NCBI GenBank assembly: GCA_029941885.1
Contig: JAPYTP010000002.1
Coordinates: 80,864 to 119,006, forward strand
Source of the DNA: Myxococcota bacterium
Lineage (GTDB): Bacteria; Myxococcota_A; UBA9160; UBA4427
DNA length: 38,143 bases
Direction of reading: 5' to 3'
Every line of letters begins with the position of its first letter. The first letter of the stretch is position 1. A program made the translations under genes and the position numbers. Positions 1 to 7,726 of this stretch are shown piece by piece. The notes below the pieces were generated by a model. It ran no database searches and was not told the origin of the DNA. It saw only the letters and a list, made by a program, of their open reading frames with translations.

Positions 1-1
1 G

Positions 2-253
2 CTCGCAGACCGCGGGCGGGACCTCTTCGACCGGCATGCCTGCACGAACTGTCATACCGCGACCGAGTCGCGTCCCGCGCCCGTTCCGCTGGTCGGACTC
101 GCATTGACGCGTTCGATCGAAGACGTGATCGAAGCGCTCGAGTCGCCGCCCGCGTCGATGCCGCGCGTGTTGTTGACTGACAAGGAACGACGAGCATTGG
201 CGATCTTCGTGCTCGACCGGGAGCACGACCGGAGCATCGCAGGGAAGGACTGA
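2..253 (+). CDS. c-type cytochrome, C-terminal part (5' end outside window)
   Basis: The frame is open from the window edge to a TGA at 251-253 and gives about 83 residues. It contains a haem-attachment motif CTNCH near residue 14 of the fragment. A later SMPR motif about 40 residues on fits the axial Met of a class I cytochrome c, and the helix ending DKERRALAIFVL resembles the usual C-terminal helix. Haem would be bound covalently through the two Cys, with His and Met as axial ligands, in the periplasm. The upstream part is not visible, so it could be a single-domain cytochrome or the tail of a larger multidomain protein. It ends 65 bases before rlmE; no functional link between the two is evident. 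Confidence 0.75.
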   Translation, partial: LADRGRDLFDRHACTNCHTATESRPAPVPLVGLALTRSIEDVIEALESPPASMPRVLLTDKERRALAIFVLDREHDRSIAGKD

Positions 254-318
254 GTGGCATCGCGAGTGCGCCCGAGAGCGGGGCACTCGGGTCGAAGCTG
301 ATACCGTTGCACTCGACC

Positions 319-969
319 ATGGCCAAGTACAACCGCAAAGATCATCTCCACCAACGCGCCAAGAAGGAAGGCCTTCGCTCGCGCGCCGCCTACAAACTCG
401 ACGAGATGCAGAAGCAGTTCCGGCTGCTCTCGAAGGGACACAAGGTTGCGGATCTCGGGTGCTGGCCCGGCGGCTGGCTCGAGGTCGCCGCGAAATTCGT
501 CGGACCGACGGGGCGCGTGGTCGGAGTGGATCGGGCCGAGGTGGACCCGCCGATTCCGCTGGCGAACGTGACCGCGCTCGTCGGCGACCTCGAAGACGTG
601 GACATCGCGGCGCGCCTCACGACAGTGCTCGGGTCGGGTGGCGGAGACGGGGCGGAAGGCCGTGTCGAGCGTACGCTCGCCGACGTCGTTCTCTCCGACG
701 CGGCTCCGAAACTCACCGGTGTGCGCGAGACCGATCGAGCCAACGAGGAGCGACTGCTCGAGGCGATCGAATCGCTATTGCCGAAGCTGCTCGCGCCGGG
801 CGGCTCCTTCGTAGTCAAGATCCTCGAGGGGCCGGAAGCCCAGGAGATCGATCGGCGCCTTCGGAAGTCGTTCGAAAGGGCGAAGACCGTGAAGCTCCAA
901 TCCACGCGCAAGGGCAGCACGGAGCGGTATCTGGTCGCCCGGGGATTCCAGGGCCCAGAGAAGGAGTAG
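319..969 (+). CDS. rlmE: 23S rRNA (uridine-2'-O-)-methyltransferase RlmE (FtsJ/RrmJ)
   Basis: Predicted 216-residue SAM-dependent methyltransferase of the FtsJ/RrmJ family, which 2'-O-methylates U2552 of 23S rRNA late in 50S assembly. The SAM loop is DLGCWPGGW (residues 45-53; the family usually has DLGCAPGGW). The catalytic tetrad is visible as K26 (AAYKLDE), D127 (SDAAP), K167 (VVKILEG) and E202 (TERYLVARGF), and D90 fits the SAM-binding acidic residue. Length matches the family. The ATG at 319 is preferred over an upstream TTG at 307 because MAKYNRKDH starts at the usual place. About ten Gly-rich residues (106-114, SGGGDGAEG) sit before the catalytic Asp and look like a lineage-specific loop. 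The cytochrome gene lies upstream on the same strand. Confidence 0.93.
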   Translation: MAKYNRKDHLHQRAKKEGLRSRAAYKLDEMQKQFRLLSKGHKVADLGCWPGGWLEVAAKFVGPTGRVVGVDRAEVDPPIPLANVTALVGDLEDVDIAARLTTVLGSGGGDGAEGRVERTLADVVLSDAAPKLTGVRETDRANEERLLEAIESLLPKLLAPGGSFVVKILEGPEAQEIDRRLRKSFERAKTVKLQSTRKGSTERYLVARGFQGPEKE

Positions 970-981
970 GCCCAAGTCGGG

Positions 982-1919
982 TCACGGGGTTTCTGAAGCC
1001 CGATCGATCGAAGACTCGATGGACGGGAGCGATCGACCCGGCCGGTCCGCCGCGGCTCCAAATTCTGACCGCGCCGCCGTTCGGATCCGCTCCACGATCG
1101 CGAAGAAATTCCGGTCGGTGACGGTGCGATCCAATCCCGGCCGTAGCGGAAAACCCTCGATTCCAGGATCCACTTCGATTTCCAGCCGAACCCGCTCTGA
1201 AAGATCGATCGAACCGAGGGACCAGGGGTTGCCGAAGGCAATCTTCGGCGCGGCGTCCCGACAGGCGCGCGCGAGCAATCGGTCCGCGACGGGTGAACCC
1301 GCATCCGCAGCCGTCCAGGGCTCCATGATGGGGCCGATCTCCATGTTTCGACTCTGGACCCGCCCGGGGGGGTCCGGCCGCCGCCGCGTCGCGTCCCAGC
1401 AATAGCCATCCAGGCTGTGTGCGATCGCCACGCCGGACTCCGCATCGACCGCGCCGAGCCGCTCGAGGACTTCGCTCCTCCATCGATCGACGCTTATGTT
1501 GTAGGCGTCCGCCGAGGCCGCCGCCCACACCGTGAAGAAGAGCACCCAGTCGGCGTAATCGCGGAGGTGTGCGGTGTCTACGAAGCCTCCGCGGCAGGTG
1601 TAGACGAGTCCGTTGCGCTCACGGGTCGCGAGGGCTCCACTGCTGCTGCCGATCGAGACGATGCCATTGTCGTCGTGGTGATGGCTGAGGTCCGCGGCTC
1701 CGAGAACGTTGTCGAGGCTGAATCCATGGATCGGCAAGTCGCCGAGCGAGACCTCGAGATCGCTTCCGAAGGCTTTGGCAGGTCGTCGAGCGATGCGGAA
1801 GGTCGTCCGGGTTCGAGCTTCGCGCTGGCGCAGGAAACGAGTCCGAGGAAAATCGGTGCGAGGAGAATGAGGAGTCCCCTCCTCGGCTCCGAGATTCTGC
1901 GGACGACGTGGCCTCGCAT
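982..1919 (-). pseudogene. DUF4056-like lipoprotein gene, frameshifted and probably internally deleted
   Basis: The main frame, read leftward from about 1815 to a stop at 982-984, carries AKAFGSDLEVSLGDLPIHGF and GFVDTAHLRDYADW. These resemble the conserved N-terminal half of DUF4056 proteins as I remember that family. The only credible start is in another frame: ATG at 1919 opens a lipoprotein signal (MRGHVVRRISEPRRGLLILL..., lipobox LVSC). That frame reaches the body only through a one-base shift around 1812-1822, near a CCC. The main frame's own upstream extension is low-complexity and lacks a signal peptide. The stretch between DYADW and the C-terminal part seems too short for the family, which normally has a His/Trp-rich middle. 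It is either a pseudogene or, for the shift alone, a sequencing error. The function of DUF4056 is unknown. Confidence 0.5.
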
Positions 1920-2546
1920 CAGTGGATCGATCTTCGTGTACAGGTCGGTGACCTCTCGTCGGAGAGCGGTGCGAGCAGGCAACGCCGTTCGGCCGAGGAA
2001 CGCTCCTCGAATTTCGGATCGGCCAAAATGGAAGAAGATCGCTGCAACGATCCCGACCGCCGACCCATCCCGGGTCGGACTCCACTCTGACCGAGTGTGG
2101 TGCAGAAGAACCTCAATATTCCCCTAATACCGTATCATGTGATTTCGGCGTGGCACGTGAGCGAGCGGCTCGCGACACTGTGGGCCGCGCGTATACTTCG
2201 AACGAGCCAGCCTCCTTCGACCGCGGGGAGACGGCGCTGCGTTGTCTCCGGAATCGAGAATCGGGGCGACCGGTGTTGTCACCGAGGCTTGCCGCGGCCG
2301 GCTTGCCAACGTGTTTTGCATCATTCAGGTGTGGTCCGATGAGGTCCGATTGGAAATGAACGAAACGCGCCTCGTCTCGATCGATGCGATGGACATGGTT
2401 TCGCTGAGCGTGCTCGTCCTGTGACCTGCGGAACGCAGGAACGATCAATTTATTCATTGGTATCATCCGCGATCATCTCGTATGAATACTCGCGGCTCGG
2501 GACGCCGAGACGCCATGCTTTCCAAATCGACCAGGAGTGATCATCC
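1920..2546. other. intergenic region, no convincing gene
   Basis: This stretch of 627 bases separates the leftward DUF4056-like gene from the rightward outer-membrane protein gene. No open frame in it resembles a protein family. It includes an AT-richer patch at about 2110-2145, a perfect 6-bp hairpin with a GAA loop at 2425-2439 that is not followed by a T tract, and a candidate promoter for the rightward gene at 2457-2486. Confidence 0.6.
2457..2486 (+). promoter_or_regulatory. candidate sigma-70 promoter for the outer-membrane protein gene
   Basis: TTGGTA (2457-2462) and TATGAA (2481-2486) are separated by 18 bases in a locally AT-rich stretch. Transcription would start near 2493 and give a leader of about 54 bases before the ATG at 2547. 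This is a consensus match by eye only. Confidence 0.3.
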
Positions 2547-3470
2547 ATGCAATCTTGTACCCGCCGCTTCGATCTTGCCTTCGCATTCCTCCTCGCCGGA
2601 GCGCTGCTCCTATTCGTGACGACCTCGCTTGCCGTCGCGGAAACCGAGTGGACAGGCTCGCTCACGATCGGCGCCGACTATCAGGGCTGGACAGACATCG
2701 ATGATCCCCAGGGCGAATTCGATTTCTGGCACGCCAATGTCGCTGGAAACGCCCAGCGCAGACTGAGTGAAGATTCGAAGTGGTCGATCGCGCTCCAGGG
2801 CGGATATCGAGCCTTTGGCTATCGGTTCGATGGATTGCCACTCGGAATCGACCCGTGGGACGAAACGCACGTTGTTCGCCTGTCGCCTCGCATGGTGTAC
2901 GCGATCGACCAGGAATGGAGCCTTTTCGGGGGTCCGGTCGGCGAGTTTTCGGGTGAGAGCGGCGCCCGTTTCTCGAAGGCAATTCGCGGCGGCGCGCTAT
3001 TCGGAGCGCAATGGCGTCCCCGGCCGGGCCTGATGATCGGACTCGGGGTGCTCGGGATGACCGCGATCGAAGACGATTTCCTGATCCAGCCCATCGTCCT
3101 CGTCGACTGGCAGATCAATGACCAATGGCGCCTCAGCACCCAGAGCTGGACTTCCCGCGGTGGGCGGCTCGAAATCATCTACGCCTTTGCGGATAGCTGG
3201 GAGGCCTCGATCGCGGGCGGCCGCGAGCGCGAGCGCTTCCGGCTCGATCGATCGTCAGCCGAATCGAGCGAAGGGGTCGGCGAAGAGTCCAGTCTTCCGA
3301 TCACACTCCAAATCTCGAAGACCTTGAGAAGCGCCCTCAAGATCGACCTCTACGGAGGCATCGCGGTGAACGGCGAGCTGCGTGTCGAGACCGAGACTGG
3401 TGACAAGATTGCGGTGTCGGATTTCGATCGTTCGTTCTTCGGTGGTGCCGCGATAACGGTTCCGTTCTAA
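2547..3470 (+). CDS. predicted outer-membrane beta-barrel protein
   Basis: This 307-residue protein has a clear Sec signal peptide: basic MQSCTRRF, a hydrophobic stretch to about residue 30, and a likely cleavage after AVA before ETEW. The mature part is built of alternating polar/hydrophobic strands with many Gly and aromatic residues. It ends in Phe (AAITVPF), the usual C-terminal signature for BAM-dependent barrel insertion. Strand-like stretches recur throughout, such as WSIALQGGYRAFGYRF and GLMIGLGVLGMTAIEDDF. It resembles DUF6268-type or other small outer-membrane barrels, but the exact family is not certain. AGGAG sits about 10 bases before the ATG. It stands alone, between two broken lipoprotein genes, and appears intact. 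No substrate can be inferred. Confidence 0.7.
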   Translation: MQSCTRRFDLAFAFLLAGALLLFVTTSLAVAETEWTGSLTIGADYQGWTDIDDPQGEFDFWHANVAGNAQRRLSEDSKWSIALQGGYRAFGYRFDGLPLGIDPWDETHVVRLSPRMVYAIDQEWSLFGGPVGEFSGESGARFSKAIRGGALFGAQWRPRPGLMIGLGVLGMTAIEDDFLIQPIVLVDWQINDQWRLSTQSWTSRGGRLEIIYAFADSWEASIAGGRERERFRLDRSSAESSEGVGEESSLPITLQISKTLRSALKIDLYGGIAVNGELRVETETGDKIAVSDFDRSFFGGAAITVPF

Positions 3471-3524
3471 CGCTGTAGCGCGAGTGCGTGATCAGCTCTG
3501 ATAGGCTTCGGCGAAGAATTTATC

Positions 3525-4891
3525 CGTGAACGAATCGACTCACGTCGGTCAGCCTGCTATCTGCTCGCCCTCGTGGTGCTCGCCTCGGCCTGCGCGTCAC
3601 CGATCGGCGTCAACGCGTCGATCCGCGCCAAGTCCAGAAGGAACTCGCCCAGAGCGTCCTGACTTCGAAGCGATTGAGCAGCGAGACACAGAATGTGTTG
3701 CGCATCGCGAATCTCGAAGAGGATGTCCGCAAGCGAACCGAGGAGGTGATCGAGCTCGTCCATCGGATTCTTCTCGAGAATTTCCAGCGCGGCGAGGTCG
3801 TCTCGCGGCGCGCGCTGATCGCGCTGGCGGAGGTGTCCTTCCGTCATGCCGGTGCATCGGGGGAGCGACGCTACTACCTGGCGGCTGCGCTCTATAGCTG
3901 GCTCTTTCTCTTTCCGACCGATCCAGCGTTGGCCCCGGATCCCTACGACCCACGCCTGCGCCTCGCCGCCGATCTCTACAACCGCAGCGTGACGCTGGCC
4001 TTCGTCGATCCCGATTCTGATACGGTCCGGTTTCGGGACGAAACCGTCGAGCTGCCGGTCGGCCCGCTCGAGATCGTTCTCGACGAATCGAGTCTCGTCT
4101 GGGGAGATCGAAAACTCATCGGCTTTGTTCCGGTCTCCGAACTCGAGGTGCGCGGGCTCCGCAATCGCTATCGCTGGCGCGGAATCGGTGCGCCGCTGGC
4201 GGCGATCCTCGAGCCCGTCTCGCCAGATGATCGCCGCGACGCCTATCTGCAGCCCAGTCTCCGGTTACCCGTCGCGGCGCTGCTCCGATTCGAAGTGGAC
4301 GACGAAAGTATCGAACGAGGCGTGGTTCGCGCGCGCCTCGAGTTGCACGCCGCGTCCGATGGAGAGAGCGTCGAGATCGCCGGCCACGAGGTACCACTCG
4401 AGATGGGCTCGTTTCGCTCGAACCGTACCGGCCGGGGCGAATTCCCGTGATCCTGGTCCACGGGACCTTTTCGAGCAGCTCGACCTGGGCCGAGATCGTG
4501 AACGACATGCAGAGCGATCGGGAGATCCGCGAGCGCCTTCAGTTCGGGCTCTTCGACTACAACACGGGAAATCCGATCGCCTATTCCGCGTGGCTCTTGC
4601 GGAAAGCCATCGACGATCTGGTCGAGAGTCTCGACGCCGGTGGTTCCTTCGGTGACGAGCCATTCGATCATTGCTGTCGATGGGGATCATGGTCCGGAGG
4701 ACCTGCCCGACGCGGCGGATGGCGTCGTGAAATTCGAGAGTGCGAGGCTCGATGGAGTGGCCTCCCAACTGATCGTGCCGAGCGGTCATTCGTGCCTCGG
4801 ACACCCCTGGACGATTTCAGAGCTTCGTCGGATTCTGCTCGCCCATGTGGGACTCGAGCGGCGCGGACCGGAAGATCTGAACCTGCCGTGA
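3525..4891 (+). pseudogene. remnant of a large alpha/beta-hydrolase lipoprotein gene, broken in at least three places
   Basis: Pieces of one protein lie in order but in different frames. (1) A lipoprotein signal YLLALVVLASACASPIGV reads at about 3558-3613, with no good start codon. (2) A shifted frame then carries VDPRQVQKELAQSVLTSKRL and continues through YYLAAALYSWLFLFP, YNRS and LRNRYRWRGIGAPLAA to VPLE, near 4400. (3) A jump to another frame gives LEPYRPGRIPVILVHGT and FDYNTGNPIAYSAWLLRKA, up to about 4640. (4) Another jump gives SHSIIAVDGDHG, DGVV and ISELRRILLAH, ending at 4889-4891. As I recall the intact family, a short segment is missing at junction 2/3. A long one, including the GHSQGG nucleophile elbow and a TPHRGS motif, is missing at junction 3/4. 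The remnant cannot be an active serine hydrolase. ATG-initiated fragments at 3674-4450 and 4640-4891 may be called as genes. Confidence 0.7.
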
Positions 4892-4904
4892 CGGCGCGCG
4901 CCCG

Positions 4905-5930
4905 ATGAAGATTCTCTTCGCCATCGGGTTGGCGCTCTTCGTGCTGCCGCTGCACGTCTGGGCGGCAGCCGCGTTGTGGATCGATGGCCCCGACAATTCG
5001 CTCGCCGCCGGCGCGTGTCTCGCGGCCTACCTGTTCGCCGTGCTCGGTCTCGCCGCGTGGGCGGACCAACCGCCTCGAAAACTGGCGATCGGCGTCGTTC
5101 CCTTCTCGCTCGTTCTCCTCTGGTGGCTCTCGCTTTCGGCGAGTAACGACCGCGAGTGGATGCCAGAGGTCGCCCATCTTCCGAGTGCCGAATTCGACGG
5201 CGACCGACTCGTCCTCCGCAACGTGCGCAATTTCGACGATCGATCCGAGGACGACTACACGGAACATTGGGAGACACGCGAGTACGATCTTTCGATGATC
5301 CGCGGCGTCGATCTCTTCATGTCCTATTGGGGTTCACCACATATCGCACACACGATCGCGAGCTGGGATTTCGGGGAAGGAAATCAGCTCGCGATCTCGA
5401 TCGAGACCCGCAAGGAGAAAGGAGAGAGCTACTCTGCGTTGCTCGGCTTCTTTCGACAATTCGAGCTCTATTATGTCGTGGCCGACGGTCGCGACGTAAT
5501 TCGCGTACGGACGAACTACCGCAACGAAACGGTTCGTCTCTATCGCACGAAGGCCTCGCCAGAACTCGCCCGCGCGATCCTCGTCGACTACCTGACGGAG
5601 ATCAACGGGCTCGAGTCCGCGCCCGTCTGGTACAACGCTGCCACCCACAACTGCACGACGACCATTCGGCACCATCTGCGTCACGTTGCCCAGGGCCACC
5701 CATTCGATTGGCGAATCCTCGTGAACGGCCGCTTTGATGAGTTGGGCTACGAACGCGGGAACGTCGACACGAGCCTGCCCTTCGAGGAGTTGCGCGTGCG
5801 GAGTGAGATCGTCGATCGCGCGAAGGCGAGTGATCACGCGCCTGACTTCTCCGAACGAATCCGAGAGGGTTTGCCGGGCTCAAGGGACCCATCGCTCGGA
5901 GGGGTCAGTGGGCCGCGGACCGCGCGATGA
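4905..5930 (+). CDS. DUF4105 / Lnb N-terminal-domain membrane protein
   Basis: This 341-residue protein begins with two to three hydrophobic helices (about 3-25, 32-52 and 60-80). A soluble domain follows with HTIASWDF, SIETRKEKGESYSALLGFFRQFELYY and, further on, NAATHNCTTTIRHHLRHV. The NCTT Cys with nearby His residues is the hallmark of the DUF4105 domain, named 'Lnb N-terminal periplasmic domain' after an enzyme that makes lyso-form lipoproteins. The domain is thought to be a papain-like transacylase or peptidase on the outer face of the inner membrane. Actual lipoprotein-modifying activity here is inference. The frame is intact. It starts 13 bases after the end of the hydrolase remnant and ends beyond 5905, overlapping the 3' end of the convergent protease remnant by about 26 bases. 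Confidence 0.8.
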   Translation: MKILFAIGLALFVLPLHVWAAAALWIDGPDNSLAAGACLAAYLFAVLGLAAWADQPPRKLAIGVVPFSLVLLWWLSLSASNDREWMPEVAHLPSAEFDGDRLVLRNVRNFDDRSEDDYTEHWETREYDLSMIRGVDLFMSYWGSPHIAHTIASWDFGEGNQLAISIETRKEKGESYSALLGFFRQFELYYVVADGRDVIRVRTNYRNETVRLYRTKASPELARAILVDYLTEINGLESAPVWYNAATHNCTTTIRHHLRHVAQGHPFDWRILVNGRFDELGYERGNVDTSLPFEELRVRSEIVDRAKASDHAPDFSERIREGLPGSRDPSLGGVSGPRTAR

Positions 5931-6590
5931 CCAGATACACCGAGACTTCCGAACGGTCGACGATGCTCGCGGGAGGGCGTGTCCGCTCGAATCGCCGAGC
6001 TCGGTGCGAGCCCGGATCCTCCCCCATCGCCCAGCAGGTCGAAGAGGAAGCTCGTCCGCAGCGCGTAGTTGACGTTCTGGGGAACGACCCCCGCCGCACG
6101 AAAGGTCTCCAACTGATTGAGGGTCGCGGTGACGATGCCGATCACGTTGCCGTGGGCGTCGAGCAGGGGTCCACCCGAGTTGCCGGGTTGAATCGGTGCG
6201 TCGATCTGAAGAAAGCGGTCGTCACCCGTCGCGCCGGACAGCGCGTTGACGCGGCCAAAGGTTGCTTTCTGCTCCTGGCCCTGAATGGAGACGAGCGGAT
6301 AGCCGAGGGCGATGACATCGTCGCCTTTCCGGAGTTCAGTCGTGGGTCGAACGGGCAGGCTACTCGTAATGAATCCCTCCACCCGCAGCAGCGCGACGTC
6401 GTTGTCCCGCGTAGGATCTCGTTGGAGTCGTCGAACACACCGATCGTGCTGATCTCGCGGTGACTGGAGTCGCGCGGGGGGATCCCCGGGCGAGTCGAAG
6501 GGCTGCACGCCGCGAGAAGGGGGATCGCGAGACCGAGGGAGACGAGGCGGAGGGGAACACGCGAAGAGGTTGGAATCGGCTGCCGCGGAT
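5905..6590 (-). pseudogene. remnant of a trypsin-like (HtrA/S1C-type) protease lipoprotein gene
   Basis: Read leftward, one frame at about 6590-6500 gives a lipoprotein signal RLVSLGLAIPLLAAC (lipobox LAAC) that runs on to ISTIGVFDDSNEI near 6430. The next frame gives DPTRDNDVALLRVEG, the Asp of the catalytic triad, then GYPLVSIQGQEQKATFG and DAPIQPGNSGGPLLD with the catalytic Ser, then NVIGIVTA. A third frame from about 5970 gives PASIVDRSEVSVYLVIARS and a stop at 5905-5907, a natural-looking C terminus. The segment that should hold the catalytic His (a GSG...TNxHVV stretch) is absent, since only about 25 residues separate the lipobox from VFDDSNEI. The gene therefore has two frame breaks and a deletion of the His region, and it cannot encode a working protease. 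A caller would probably report 5834-6508. Confidence 0.65.
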
Positions 6591-6729
6591 CCTAACCGAG
6601 CGCGTGAACGGGTGTAGCCGGCCGGCGGATGAGGCCGGTCTGCGATCGATCCGGTAGACTCGATGCCCTTTGAACGCGCGATCCGGCCGCTCGGCTCGAA
6701 TCCGCCCAGTGCCCAACCAGGAGCCCCTC

Positions 6730-7212
6730 ATGTCCAGGCCGCGTCCCTTCAATGTCCTCGGTGTCCAGCAGATTGCCATCGGGGGTCTCGACAAGGGCAA
6801 GCTTCGTGGGTTCTGGGTCGACCTCATGGGGCTTCGCTACGGACACTCGTATTCGAGTGAAAAGGAAAACGTGGACGAGGATATCTGCGAGACCGGGGTG
6901 GGTGCGTTCAAGGTGGAGGTCGACCTGATGCAGCCGCTCGATCCCGAGAAGCGCCCGAAGGTCCACGAACCCGCACTCAACCATATCGGCCTGTGGATCG
7001 ACGACCTGCCGGCGGCGGTGGAATGGCTCGAAGGGCGGGGCGTTCGATTCACGCCGGGGGGGATCCGGAAGGGCGCCACCGGTTACGACGTTTGTTTCAT
7101 CCATCCCAAGGGCAACGATGATTTCCCGATCGGATCCGAAGGGGTATTGCTCGAACTCGTTCAGGCGCCCGACGATATCCGACAGGCCTTCGAGACGATC
7201 GCGAACGCTTAG
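6730..7212 (+). CDS. VOC-family protein (glyoxalase / methylmalonyl-CoA epimerase-like)
   Basis: This 160-residue protein has two beta-alpha-beta-beta-beta modules of the vicinal-oxygen-chelate superfamily. Metal-ligand positions are visible as [10 protein letters not shown] (His, second module start) and VLLELVQ (Glu, second module end). The first-module position that is usually His reads VQQIAIG, so a Gln replaces it, and VEVDLM fits the remaining ligand strand. The overall pattern resembles methylmalonyl-CoA epimerase and its relatives, but a specific substrate cannot be assigned. The ATG at 6730 is chosen because the conserved fold begins directly after it; an upstream ATG at 6670 would add a sequence with no domain match. 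It is a single gene, convergent with the TM2 protein gene. Confidence 0.8.
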   Translation: MSRPRPFNVLGVQQIAIGGLDKGKLRGFWVDLMGLRYGHSYSSEKENVDEDICETGVGAFKVEVDLMQPLDPEKRPKVHEPALNHIGLWIDDLPAAVEWLEGRGVRFTPGGIRKGATGYDVCFIHPKGNDDFPIGSEGVLLELVQAPDDIRQAFETIANA

Positions 7213-7241
7213 TCGTTCGCATCTCGGACGTGGGCGCTTCG

Positions 7242-7649
7242 CTAGAAGCTGCCCGCCGACTCGTTCTCGAGGCTGATCTGGTCGTTCAACGTCCAGAAGT
7301 CGTAGACCACCCCGAACCCGATGAGGCCACCACTCACCAGATAGAGTGCCCCGGAGAGCCACTTCTGCTGATAGAAGCGGTGGATACCGAAAATCCCGAC
7401 GAACGTGAGTAGGACCCAGGCGATCGTGTAGTCGAGAGGACCCTCGGTGAAGCGAAGATCCGCGTCGCGATCGAGGGAGGGCATCAGGAAGAGATCGATG
7501 ATCCAGCCGATCCCGAACAAGCCGAACGTGAAGAGATAGATCGTGCCGGAGATGGGCCGGCCGAAATAGAAGCGATGGGCGCCCAGAAATCCGAAGATCC
7601 ACAGCACGTAACCGACGAAGAGGGAATGGGTGTTCTCGCTCTCGGACAT
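7242..7649 (-). CDS. TM2-domain membrane protein with two TM2 repeats
   Basis: The 135-residue integral membrane protein is made of two TM2-like units. Unit one (about 10-55) has FLGAHRFYFGR, GTIYLFTFGLFGIGW and IDLFLMP. Unit two (about 75-125) has IFGIHRFYQQKW, GALYLVSGGLIGFG and VYDFWTL. Each unit is two helices joined by a short turn, preceded by the G-x-HRFY signature. TM2 proteins have one such unit as a rule, so this is an internal duplication. Function is unknown; TM2 domains occur in many small bacterial membrane proteins. A start at ATG 7649 gives a sensible short cytoplasmic N terminus (MSESENTHS). It ends 29 bases from the VOC gene on the opposite strand. Confidence 0.85.
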   Translation of the reverse strand: MSESENTHSLFVGYVLWIFGFLGAHRFYFGRPISGTIYLFTFGLFGIGWIIDLFLMPSLDRDADLRFTEGPLDYTIAWVLLTFVGIFGIHRFYQQKWLSGALYLVSGGLIGFGVVYDFWTLNDQISLENESAGSF

Positions 7650-7726
7650 TGGATCTCACTCCCGATGCGCGGTTTGCGCATGTGGTTTCACGCTGGCGGT
7701 CGCGCGCATCGTTATCGTTGTAGGAC

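Noticed and set aside
1578..1982. 134-codon frame on the minus strand as an independent gene
   Set aside because: Only its first ~40 residues (the lipoprotein signal) look real; the rest is low-complexity Ser/Arg/Thr and is the out-of-frame shadow of the DUF4056-like body.
2425..2439. Perfect 6-bp hairpin with GAA loop as a terminator
   Set aside because: It is not followed by a T tract, and no gene ends just before it.
4448..4450. TGA in the hydrolase remnant considered as another selenocysteine codon
   Set aside because: The sequence after it continues the protein only in a different frame, with family motifs (PYRPGRIPV) in that frame, so it is a frame break, not a Sec codon.
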